From Candidatus Latescibacterota bacterium (lineage in GTDB: Bacteria > Latescibacterota > UBA2968), in assembly GCA_022823725.1 (NCBI GenBank), contig JAJEHL010000017.1, positions 1 to 64,000 on the forward strand: a stretch of DNA of 64,000 nucleotides, given 5' to 3'. The notes beneath the pieces were generated by a model. That model did not search any database. It worked only from the letters and a program-made list of their open reading frames with translations, and was not told the origin of the DNA. Within the stretch, counting starts at the first letter, position 1; each line of letters opens with the position of its first letter. Below, one piece after another: positions 8,412 to 16,185 of this stretch. The position numbers were made by a program, and so were the translations under genes.

Positions 8412-9359
8412 GTGAAGGATCAATCGACTGAAATTTCCGCTCGCAAAGTGCGCTCTATTCTCATCTCAACGGGTGCGGCGTTTTCGTCAGATGCGGTGCA
8501 ACTTGCCGTGGAGAAGAATATCGACATCCTCTTTCTCGACAAATACGGCGATCCCTTTGGTCGCGTGTGGCACGGCCGACCGGGTTCGACAACAGCCATT
8601 CGGCGGCAGCAACTCGCAGTGGCGCAAACCGACCTCGGCGTACAACTCGCCCTCGGCTGGATCGGGCGCAAATTCGACAACCAGATCGCATTGCTCACGC
8701 GCATGCGCGACCGGCGTACGCGGCTTTCAGCACCGCTTACTGAAGCCATCGGAAGTCTCAAAACCCTCAAAGAGCAAACGCAGGACCTCGCGAGCAATAC
8801 ATGTGCTGATACGGAGACAAGCAGTATCGACACCATGCGCCAGAGCTTGCTCGGTCTTGAAGGTCGCGCTGGGCGCACCTATTGGGAGGCCGTATCCCTG
8901 CTATTACCCGTCCATCACCGCTTTGAAGGTCGCAGCCGCAACCCGGGCAAAGACCCTTTCAACTGTCTGCTCAATTACAGCTACGGCATGCTTTACGGCA
9001 TCGTTGAACGCGCCTGCTTGCTCTCGGGACTCGATCCCTATATCGGCTTTATCCACACCGACCATTATAACAAGCCGTCTCTCGTTTTTGACCTCATCGA
9101 ACAATATCGCATCTGGGCTGACGAAACCGTTCTCGGCCTCTTTTCAGCGCGAAAAATTAAACAAGACCAATTCGACAAATTAAAAAACGGCCTCACCCTG
9201 AACAAAGAGGGCAAAGCCGTACTCATCCAGACATTTACCGACTATCTCGACACAGCCATTCGCTATCGAGGGCGCAACATCACACGGCGAGACAGCATCC
9301 AATTTGACCTGCACCGCATTGCAAATGATCTGTTACCACAAGACATAAACGAGGAGTAA
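8346..9359 (+). CDS. cas1: CRISPR adaptation integrase Cas1
   Basis: Cas1 forms the integrase core that inserts new spacers at the leader end of the array. From the TTG at 8346 the protein has 337 residues and starts MQLVLNTYGAYLSRRG, the usual Cas1 N-terminus. The AGGAGA at 8335-8340 is ideally spaced for this TTG, so I prefer it to the upstream in-frame ATG at 8304. Catalytic metal ligands are visible as E172 (GLEGRAG), H237 (FIHTDHY) and D249 (VFDLIE). cas2 follows after 7 nt. Full length with no sign of damage, despite the duplicated 5' end upstream. Confidence 0.92.
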   Translation: MQLVLNTYGAYLSRRGELFQVKVKDQSTEISARKVRSILISTGAAFSSDAVQLAVEKNIDILFLDKYGDPFGRVWHGRPGSTTAIRRQQLAVAQTDLGVQLALGWIGRKFDNQIALLTRMRDRRTRLSAPLTEAIGSLKTLKEQTQDLASNTCADTETSSIDTMRQSLLGLEGRAGRTYWEAVSLLLPVHHRFEGRSRNPGKDPFNCLLNYSYGMLYGIVERACLLSGLDPYIGFIHTDHYNKPSLVFDLIEQYRIWADETVLGLFSARKIKQDQFDKLKNGLTLNKEGKAVLIQTFTDYLDTAIRYRGRNITRRDSIQFDLHRIANDLLPQDINEE

Positions 9360-9366
9360 CCAACCC

Positions 9367-9672
9367 ATGAAATCCGATGAATCTCTTACATGGATACTCT
9401 ACGACATTTCTAACGACAAAAGCCGCCGACATGTGGTCAAAGCCTGTAAAGAAGCCGGACTTTATCGCGTTCAAAAATCCGTCTTTCTCGGCACGGTCAA
9501 ACACAACCGCCTGGACGAACTTTCAATGCGTATTGAAGACCATATCGATGAGGAAACCGACAGCGTGTACATCTTCCCTATGTGCGCGATGGACTTTCGC
9601 AAAGTGATCCTGCAGGGCCAGGCATTTGACCAGAAAATGGTTACGGACGATGTGAGGAGCATGTTCCTGTGA
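9367..9672 (+). CDS. cas2: CRISPR adaptation protein Cas2
   Basis: Cas2 dimers bridge two Cas1 dimers during spacer integration. The 101-residue product has the ferredoxin-like start WILYDISNDKSRRHV, with the conserved aspartate after the first strand, and the later VQKSVFLG segment typical of Cas2. A good ribosome site (GAGGAG) precedes the ATG. Its TGA overlaps the GTG of cas4 by 4 nt (GTGA), pointing to translational coupling. Confidence 0.9.
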   Translation: MKSDESLTWILYDISNDKSRRHVVKACKEAGLYRVQKSVFLGTVKHNRLDELSMRIEDHIDEETDSVYIFPMCAMDFRKVILQGQAFDQKMVTDDVRSMFL

Positions 9673-10265
9673 GCGATACCGAAACAACCATCATGATCAC
9701 ACCGTCGGAGGTGATTGAACATATCTATTGTCCGCGTTTTACGTATTATATGAATGTGCTCAACATTCCGCAGTTTGAAGACCGCCGATTCAAAGTGCTC
9801 AAAGGCCGTGAAGTCCACAAACGCCGCGAACAAGAGAATCGATTTTATCTACGCAAGAAAATCGGCGTTGTTGACCGCGATCTCAATGTGTATTTGGCAT
9901 CGCCCAGTCTCGGCGTGCGCGGGGTTGTAGATGAAGTCTTGACTTTGGAAGATGGCAGTCTTGCGCCTCTGGATTATAAATATTCACCCTATCGCGAGCA
10001 CGCTTTCAAAACCCATCGCATCCAAATCATACTCTATGGGCTATTGGCTCGCGAAGTCTATCAAAAGCCCGTGTCCCGCGGATATATTGCCTACATTCGC
10101 GGAGGAAGTCGCCTGGCAGAAGTCCCGATAGGAGAGGCAGAAGAAATCACCGCACAACAAATTGTGGCTGAAATTCTCGACATTATTCAAACCGGACGAC
10201 TGCCCAAAAAGACACCTCACCGCAACAAATGTAGTGACTGTTGCTACAAAAATATTTGCGTATAA
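9669..10265 (+). CDS. cas4: Cas4, RecB-like Fe-S exonuclease for spacer selection
   Basis: Cas4 trims prespacers and helps select PAM-proximal ends. The 198-residue protein has the four cluster cysteines expected: C21 near the start (HIYCPRF) and C188, C191 and C197 in CSDCCYKNIC. Between them are the RecB-type motifs GVVDEV and LDYKYS with the metal-binding aspartates and lysine, then the QIILYGLLA helix. GTG start inside the cas2 stop. It is the last cas gene and the CRISPR leader follows directly. Confidence 0.9.
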   Translation: MSDTETTIMITPSEVIEHIYCPRFTYYMNVLNIPQFEDRRFKVLKGREVHKRREQENRFYLRKKIGVVDRDLNVYLASPSLGVRGVVDEVLTLEDGSLAPLDYKYSPYREHAFKTHRIQIILYGLLAREVYQKPVSRGYIAYIRGGSRLAEVPIGEAEEITAQQIVAEILDIIQTGRLPKKTPHRNKCSDCCYKNICV

Positions 10266-10436
10266 GAACAACAATGGTGTAATCCATTGAAAATCAATAT
10301 GTTAAGAAAGTTCCATTCTGCAAAGGAGAGCAAAATGTCTATGTTTAGAAGTGAAAAAGGCGTATTAAATCGAGATTTTGTCTGTCAGTCAATTCGCGTA
10401 ACCTGTTGTCGTTTCAAACGATATACATAAAATGCG
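10266..10436 (+). promoter_or_regulatory. CRISPR leader
   Basis: This AT-rich 171-nt stretch lies between cas4 and the first repeat. It is the leader because the uniform repeats are on this side and the decayed ones at the far end. A perfect palindrome, TCGTTTCAAACGA (10409-10421), lies 15 nt before repeat 1 and contains GTTTCAA, the complement of the repeat's 3' end. The leader also contains a 31-codon ORF (10335-10430). I could not pick out a single confident -35/-10 pair. Confidence 0.75.
10335..10430 (+). CDS. Possible 31-residue ORF inside the CRISPR leader
   Basis: ATG at 10335 is preceded by AAAGGAGAG with good spacing and the frame runs to TAA at 10428-10430, six nt before the first repeat. 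The peptide begins MSMFRSEKGVLNRDF and ends CCRFKRYT. Its C-terminal part is basic and contains three cysteines. No family is recognised. It may be a chance ORF, or a remnant of a gene whose 3' part was replaced by the array. The strong ribosome site is the only positive evidence. Confidence 0.3.
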   Translation: MSMFRSEKGVLNRDFVCQSIRVTCCRFKRYT

Positions 10437-11716
10437 CCTCAGAAGGATATTCCACTACAACAAGGATTGAAACTCTGTGCGCTCCTCGATAGAGGTCTTG
10501 TCATCATCCTCAGAAGGATATTCCACTACAACAAGGATTGAAACATCGACCACCTGGACACATCGCGTTCCCGGTGGAACCTCAGAAGGATATTCCACTA
10601 CAACAAGGATTGAAACGGGATGATCCGCGATACCAGTATCTGCACCTGGAGCTGACCTCAGAAGGATATTCCACTACAACAAGGATTGAAACCATACAGG
10701 GCGCCTGAATCTGGTATAGTGGATAAGCCTCAGAAGGATATTCCACTACAACAAGGATTGAAACACAGCATTTTCTACCGATAAGATGGTGCCAAAGCTT
10801 GCCTCAGAAGGATATTCCACTACAACAAGGATTGAAACAAGGGCCCGGTAGAAATACGGCATTATCGCAAGCTCCTCAGAAGGATATTCCACTACAACAA
10901 GGATTGAAACTCGAAGAATCGATTAAACGCTGTGCCCAGATTGCGCCTCAGAAGGATATTCCACTACAACAAGGATTGAAACTGAACAAAAAAAGCAGTT
11001 TTACGACGTGCTTTAGGTCGCCTCAGAAGGATATTCCACTACAACAAGGATTGAAACTCTGCCAAGCGGTAGATCTGGGGATTAATAGCATTGGGCCTCA
11101 GAAGGATATTCCACTACAACAAGGATTGAAACCGAAAATTATGTCATTCGGCACCCCTGTCACCCTGCACCTCAGAAGGATATTCCACTACAACAAGGAT
11201 TGAAACATGTCTTGCATATCGGCATCGATGCCGAATTTCGCCTCAGAAGGATATTCCACTACAACAAGGATTGAAACGAAAAATGCTGCAAGAGGTAGGG
11301 AAAGCCTGAGAGGGCCTCAGAAGGATATTCCACTACAACAAGGATTGAAACTTACAGACGTGTCCAGGTGGAGCACCTGGCGAACACCTCAGAAGGATAT
11401 TCCACTACAACAAGGATTGAAACAGGTTAATACTATAGAGGATGAGCCGGAGGAGGAGACCTCAGAAGGATATTCCACTACAACAAGGATTGAAACTCTT
11501 TATTCGAGAGCATCTAAAAGACCTTGAGACCACCTCAGAAGGATATTCCACTACAACAAGGATTGAAACACCAAGCTTACTTCGAGGCCGACCACTTCAA
11601 GCGCGACCTCAGAAGGATATTCCACTACAACAAGGATTGAAACACATAGGGTGGTCGATGATTCATACAGATGAGCCTGCCTCAGAAGGATATTCCACTA
11701 CAACAAGGATTGAAAC

Positions 11717-11821
11717 ATGATGCTGGTATCATTATTGACGCATCTGCTAAGATCTACGACGGTCTCGACCCATTAGAGAAAAAGGCGCAGCTAATCGCTG
11801 ACGCCATTGGCCTGATGGTAG
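11717..11821 (+). repeat. Abnormal 105-nt spacer
   Basis: Repeats 18 and 19 are 142 nt apart, exactly twice the shortest unit (71). No trace of a middle repeat is visible. The insert is open in one frame and reads like protein (DAGIIIDASAKIYDG, then LEKKAQLIADAIGLMV), so it looks like one contiguous piece of foreign coding DNA. Confidence 0.9.
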
Positions 11822-12558
11822 CCTCAGAAGGATATTCCACTACAACAAGGATTGAAACCACCAGAAGCGGGTGGCATCACGCTCTCGGTCATCCCCTCAG
11901 AAGGATATTCCACTACAACAAGGATTGAAACATCGACCGCCTGGCCGCATCGCGTTCCCGATAGACCTCAGAAGGATATTCCACTACAACAAGGATTGAA
12001 ACAAGCTCGAGCAAATCATCGAGTACGACGGCGATACATACCTCAGAAGGATATTCCACTACAACAAGGATTGAAACCGAAAGCTACGCAAATTAGAACG
12101 CCTAAAAAACGCGCCTCAGAAGGATATTCCACTACAACAAGGATTGAAACGCAAGCCGAATTGTACGCTTATACTTCCCAAGCCGACCTCAGAAGGATAT
12201 TCCACTACAACAAGGATTGAAACCGCATCTGGCGGGATCAACAAGCGCAAAGCGGGCTGACCTCAGAAGGATATTCCACTACAACAAGGATTGAAACACC
12301 CACAGAATGACTGCATTCTGGACGATCCCAACCTCAGAAGGATATTCCACTACAACAAGGATTGAAACTCCTGTGCTCGGTTCCCCGTTTGCACAGGACA
12401 ATTTTCCTCAGAAGGATATTCCACTACAACAAGGATTGAAACCCATTATAGTCATATCCTGAATTGTAGTTCCTGCGATCAACCTCAGAAGGATATTCCA
12501 CTACAACAAGGATTGAAACGCAAGCACTGGATAGAGGAAAGCGAGTGTCCCTTTCTAT

Positions 12559-13034
12559 TCTCAGAGGTATTCCAACACAACAAGGATTGAAACATTGCCT
12601 CAAGCGCGTCAACCATCGCGCGGCCCTATTCTCAGAGATATTCCAATACAACAAGGATTGAAACGCCGTTGCGCTCGGGATCCCAGCGAGAAGACTCAGG
12701 AGGAATTCAGAAGTACATTCCACCACAACAAGGATTGAAACGACAGAGAGCGCGGTTTAACTATCCTCTGGCACATTATTCAGAAGTACATTCCACCACA
12801 ACAAGGATTGAAACGGCACATCACCAAACGGCGACGGCAACGCTCACATCCTTCTCAGAGGTATTCCAATAAAACAAGGATTGAACTGCATTTTGATTGT
12901 GTTCTCCGTGAGAATTTCGGATATTCTCAGAGGCATTCCAATAAAACAAGGATTGAAACAAATCAGACGTACACCAACGCCGGGCTGGGTCTGGAAATGC
13001 TCACATCAGTATTCCACCAAAACAAGGATTGAAC
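12559..13034 (+). repeat. Seven decayed CRISPR repeats at the trailer end
   Basis: Starts are at about 12559, 12630, 12705, 12778, 12853, 12925 and 13004. The 5' half drifts in groups (CTCAGAGGTATTCC and TTCAGAAGTACATTCC forms). The 3' half ACAAGGATTGAAAC is kept except in the copies ending at 12886 and 13034, which have lost one A (GATTGAAC). These are the oldest units and may give poorly processed crRNAs. Confidence 0.9.
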
Positions 13035-13646
13035 CTTGCGTTGCGATCCGTTTTACCATATTCTTATTTTTTTCGTATGGTGCTATACAGACTCGATGTT
13101 GTCTCATACCTTCCCGATTGGGAACAAAGGCAGCATACCCTACAGACCTTGCCTAATATTGCTGAAACACGTACTATATAATCGTTTGGGTAACGTTTTC
13201 AGGTACTATACATGTCCAATGGTTCGGACACTTTTCGGTAGATTTTTACACAGCCAAAAATCCTAAGTTTATATAAAACAAATATTTATAGAACGGTCTA
13301 TTTTTTTATCAAACTCAGGGTGCAGACCTAAGTTTGAAATAAAATATCTGGCCTCATCTAACTTGTTGATTTCAAAGAACCTTCTACAGCCCAAAACTGT
13401 CCGAAGTATTGATGTCTGGATAGGTTAGAAAAAAAAGCGCAAAGATAAACACGGCAGATAAAGATTTATGGCTTCACTACGAACATTTTTAGACGCGTAA
13501 TAGCATGCTTGACATGGACATGTCCCCCTGTTATTTTGCTCAAAATCAGCATAGTATAATTATTCGCAAAATGCGGTATATAGGGCCATTACCGAACTAT
13601 AAAATGAAAAAATTATGGTCAAAAGCGTACAGGTGGAGGTAAAAGC
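13035..13646. other. Gene-poor stretch between the array and the ATPase operon
   Basis: About 610 bases of AT-rich sequence with no convincing gene. Short open frames exist but lack ribosome sites and recognisable content. The only structured signal is the promoter candidate at 13509-13537 near the right end. It probably marks the end of the acquired CRISPR block. Confidence 0.5.
13509..13537 (+). promoter_or_regulatory. Predicted promoter with an internal palindrome
   Basis: TTGACA (13509-13514) and TATTTT (13532-13537) are 17 nt apart. The spacer contains the perfect 10-bp palindrome GGACATGTCC (13516-13525), placed where a repressor would block polymerase. An 8-bp palindrome AGCATGCT (13502-13509) overlaps the -35 edge. 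The site lies 110 nt upstream of the ATPase gene at 13647 and could control the ATPase/STAS operon. Confidence 0.45.
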
Positions 13647-14522
13647 GTGAAAATTACTCTGCCGTCGTCTATCCGTCATGATCGGCAAGGCTTTGAAACA
13701 TTTGTTCGCCTCTATGCACAAACCAAGGATTGTTTTTATGACAATATTGAAATTGACATGGGGAGAACGACCTGGTTCGACGCCGATATGTGCGCGACAT
13801 TTGGCGCAATACTCTATAATTTAGGTGCAGAACTGAATACCGTCAGATTGACAAATATCCCTCATAAAGTTCAAAGTATTCTTTCCAGAAATGGTTTTCT
13901 CAGTCACTATGGACGAAATAAAATTCCAGACGATTGGGGATCAACCATTACCTACCAACGATTTGATACCAAAGACGATCGCTTTTTTTCTGGCTATATT
14001 GAATATGAGCTTATACATCGTTCCGAGATGCCCAAAATGTCTCCGGGATTACTAAAAAAATTTCGTGAGAGCATTTTTGAGATATTCAGCAATGCCGTTT
14101 TGCACTCCCGTACTAAGAGGGGAATTTTTAGTTGCGGACAATTTTTCCATAGACGAAAAAAACTTGATTTTACAGTAGCTGATCTGGGGGTGGGTATGCG
14201 CCAAAATATAAAAGCTCATACAAGACTTGACCTGTCTCCAGAAAAAGCGATTAAATGGGCAACTGAGGGCAATAATACGACCAAGAGTGGCAATGTACCA
14301 GGTGGGTTGGGATTGAAATTGCTCCGTGAATTTATTGACTTAAATCGCGGCTGTATTCAGATCGTTTCGGATGCCGGCTATTGGCAACGTAAAAATGGAC
14401 AGACTCTTACGGCAAAACTAAGTGAACGATTTCCCGGCACGGTGGTAAGTGTAGAAATAAATACAGCGGATACAGCGTCCTATGGCCTTAGTTCCGAAAT
14501 AAATGCAGCAGATATTTTTTAG
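13647..14522 (+). CDS. STAS-like and GHKL ATPase domain protein
   Basis: This 291-residue protein has a STAS-like N-terminal part (about residues 1-100; IEIDMGRTTWFDADMCATFG) followed by a histidine-kinase-type ATPase fold. The N box is ESIFEIFSNAVLHS, the G1 box DLGVGM and the G2 box PGGLGLKLL, so ATP and magnesium binding should be intact. No phospho-acceptor histidine domain or receiver is present. Such proteins occur paired with a small DUF4325/STAS-like protein, as here, in a manner reminiscent of anti-sigma-factor kinase and antagonist pairs. Function is inferred only; a switch or defence-regulator role is possible. The next gene starts 10 nt downstream. Confidence 0.75.
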   Translation: MKITLPSSIRHDRQGFETFVRLYAQTKDCFYDNIEIDMGRTTWFDADMCATFGAILYNLGAELNTVRLTNIPHKVQSILSRNGFLSHYGRNKIPDDWGSTITYQRFDTKDDRFFSGYIEYELIHRSEMPKMSPGLLKKFRESIFEIFSNAVLHSRTKRGIFSCGQFFHRRKKLDFTVADLGVGMRQNIKAHTRLDLSPEKAIKWATEGNNTTKSGNVPGGLGLKLLREFIDLNRGCIQIVSDAGYWQRKNGQTLTAKLSERFPGTVVSVEINTADTASYGLSSEINAADIF

Positions 14523-14532
14523 AGGGATTACC

Positions 14533-14859
14533 ATGCAAAAAAATATTGAAATTTCATTATTTGAAGTTGTAGGCAGTCCCTTGTGCGTAGCTTCCGGAGA
14601 TGGGCAGAAGGTCTATGACCGTCTTGAATCTGGGCTAAAATCTGGCCATAGAGTTGTACTCTCATTCCACAATGTTACGACTTTGACCTCTGCATTTTTG
14701 AATGCAGCAATTGGGCAGCTATATGGAACATTTGACAGCGAACAAATCCGTTCTCTTTTAGAGGTGAAAGATATAGAACGAGATGATCTGGAGCTATTGA
14801 AGCGTGTCATTGAGACGGCCAAGCAATATTTTCAAGATCCGGACAAAGAAAATAGATGA
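14533..14859 (+). CDS. STAS-like DUF4325 protein
   Basis: This 108-residue partner of the ATPase upstream carries the conserved VVLSFHNVTTLTSAFLNAAI segment of DUF4325, a STAS-like family, with T/S residues where STAS antagonists are phosphorylated. I chose ATG 14533 because AGAGGG precedes it by six nt; an in-frame ATG at 14503 overlaps the upstream gene and lacks this. The two genes probably form one unit. The 3' end overlaps in another frame with what is left of a PIN-domain gene. Confidence 0.7.
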   Translation: MQKNIEISLFEVVGSPLCVASGDGQKVYDRLESGLKSGHRVVLSFHNVTTLTSAFLNAAIGQLYGTFDSEQIRSLLEVKDIERDDLELLKRVIETAKQYFQDPDKENR

Positions 14860-15016
14860 CCTCCTGAATGATTATGCTACTGGTTCTTACGATTTTAACG
14901 ATCAGATGATAACCGATTTGTGTAAAAGAAAAGGATTGAAACTGATCACCAATGACGGTGATTTTAAAGGTCAAGGCATACCTATTCTAACTGCAAACAA
15001 CAGGTTATTACGTTAA
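14804..15016 (+). pseudogene. C-terminal remnant of a PIN-domain protein
   Basis: The open frame encodes DFNDQMITDLCKRKGLKLIT, then NDGDFKGQGIPILTANNRLL and a stop. This is the last third of a PIN nuclease domain, with the acidic residues of the D-x-x-D and T-x-D-x-DF motifs kept. The N-terminal two thirds are absent. The frame runs upstream only as a shadow of the DUF4325 gene and has no proper start, so a deletion probably joined the two. PIN genes do occur next to ATPase/STAS-like pairs, so this may have been a third partner. The 12-nt word AAGGATTGAAAC inside it matches the CRISPR repeat by chance. Confidence 0.55.
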
Positions 15017-15039
15017 TTTTATGAGGCGATATTGGTAAC

Positions 15040-15150
15040 ATGAACGACAACAAAGATGGATTCGTGGGCGGGTTTATCAAAGGCTTTTGTGTCGTCTTTT
15101 TCGGCGGATTGATAGTGCTCGGCATAATCATTATTCTTCTGCTGGCTTAA
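15040..15150 (+). CDS. Tiny membrane protein (36 residues)
   Basis: ATG at 15040 opens a 36-residue frame: a polar start (MNDNKDGFVGGF) followed by one long hydrophobic helix (CVVFFGGLIVLGIIIILLLA) running to the C-terminus. GAGGCG lies upstream at rather long spacing. Composition matches a genuine single-pass peptide better than random sequence. It ends 3 nt from the end of the convergent AsmA-like gene. No family assigned. Confidence 0.45.
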   Translation: MNDNKDGFVGGFIKGFCVVFFGGLIVLGIIIILLLA

Positions 15151-15153
15151 AAC

Positions 15154-16185
15154 CTATTTTAGTTTCACCGACACCTCTGGTGCGCTTGCCGAGCCGGTAA
15201 TATTCACCCGTATGGGAATGGATCTGCCCAGGCGAAACCCGGCAAATTGAAGAGGCACTTCCACATCCAGCACATAATCCAACAGTCCATCCGACGTGCT
15301 CTTACCGTTCACCTGACAGGCCATATCTGAAGCAGTGAACTTTGTCCCATCGAGAATCATCTCATCGCCCTGCACCTGAAAAGCTACGGTCACATCTTTG
15401 AGCTGAATCTCATCGGCAGGTAGCAAACCCCATTGTGCCAGCGGGTGCAATAACCGCTGCAAAAAAGCCCACTTCACAATACGCCCCTCGGCCATGTCTG
15501 CGGTACCACTCACATCTGCACCTGAAACCTGAACCATCATGTCAACCGCACCGTAAAGCGGAATATCCCAACCAATCGAACGCACCACCTGTTCTGCCTG
15601 GGCATTTGCAAGCGACACAGACCCATCCCACGCGCCGTTATCCCACACCAGATCACCCGTGAGCGTACCCTCGCACACCTGCCCCTGAATAGAGCTCAGA
15701 TTCACACGCCCATCCTCGACCTGCAAAGCCGCCTCCAAATGATCAAAAACAACTTTAATGCGTCTCAACCACAACGTACCATCCTGAAACCGGACGCGAT
15801 CTATAGATAGAATTGGCGCATCTTCGGCATCGCTCTGCTCACCCGTCCTAGGCATCTCACCTCTCAGCACCAATGCGCCCAAACTCGACAACAACTTCCA
15901 CCGCGACATATACACCTGTGCCTGCTCCGCGACCAACAAAGGATCAGAACCATCCCCATCTACCACCCTTAACTCCGAAATCAAAACGCCATCAGACAAC
16001 CCCCACTCTATACGGTCGAACATCACCTCTCGGCCCAAAGCCGACGACAAACGCGGTTGCACAATCGTCTTTAACCGCTGCGGCGTCACATACCAGTACG
16101 CACTCGCGGCCACAACAATCAGAACCGCCAGGCTAATTGGGAAGAACCATTTGAGAAAACGAATCATCAGAGGCATTTTTTTCAT
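15154..16185 (-). CDS. AsmA-like protein
   Basis: This 343-residue protein has one N-terminal membrane helix (FPISLAVLIVVAASAYWYV). It is followed by a beta-rich periplasmic part with the repeated GRVNLSSIQG, GTLTGDLVW and VNGKSTSDGLLDY patterns of AsmA/TamB-like proteins. These are thought to help move phospholipid to, or assemble, the outer membrane, which suits a diderm host. It is the last gene of a minus-strand unit of three; its start overlaps the S66 peptidase gene by 4 nt. No damage seen. The exact substrate is unknown. Confidence 0.6.
   Translation of the reverse strand: MKKMPLMIRFLKWFFPISLAVLIVVAASAYWYVTPQRLKTIVQPRLSSALGREVMFDRIEWGLSDGVLISELRVVDGDGSDPLLVAEQAQVYMSRWKLLSSLGALVLRGEMPRTGEQSDAEDAPILSIDRVRFQDGTLWLRRIKVVFDHLEAALQVEDGRVNLSSIQGQVCEGTLTGDLVWDNGAWDGSVSLANAQAEQVVRSIGWDIPLYGAVDMMVQVSGADVSGTADMAEGRIVKWAFLQRLLHPLAQWGLLPADEIQLKDVTVAFQVQGDEMILDGTKFTASDMACQVNGKSTSDGLLDYVLDVEVPLQFAGFRLGRSIPIRVNITGSASAPEVSVKLK

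Larger units (their letters stand above)
10437..13034 (+). CRISPR. Type I-B CRISPR array: 28 uniform and 7 decayed repeats, 34 spacers
   Basis: The unit repeat is 37 nt, starting CCTCAGAAGG and ending AAGGATTGAAAC. By eye it is identical in 28 copies with starts at 10437, 10508, 10580, 10656, 10728, 10802, 10874, 10946, 11021, 11096, 11170, 11241, 11315, 11387, 11460, 11533, 11607, 11680, 11822, 11895, 11966, 12041, 12114, 12187, 12261, 12332, 12406 and 12483. Spacers are 34-40 nt, except one of 105 nt (11717-11821). Seven altered copies follow (12559-13034). The ATTGAAAC end is the crRNA tag, so transcription runs rightward from the leader at 10266-10436. Confidence 0.98.

Noticed and set aside
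10799-13266. Open reading frames of 67-134 codons through the CRISPR array
   Set aside because: They are translations of the repeat in three frames (for example PQKDIPLQQGLK and SEGYSTTTRIET) and have no independent gene signals.
14930-14941. AAGGATTGAAAC, equal to the end of the CRISPR repeat
   Set aside because: It is only 12 nt, lies inside the PIN-domain remnant encoding KGLKL, and has no further repeat similarity. Treated as chance.
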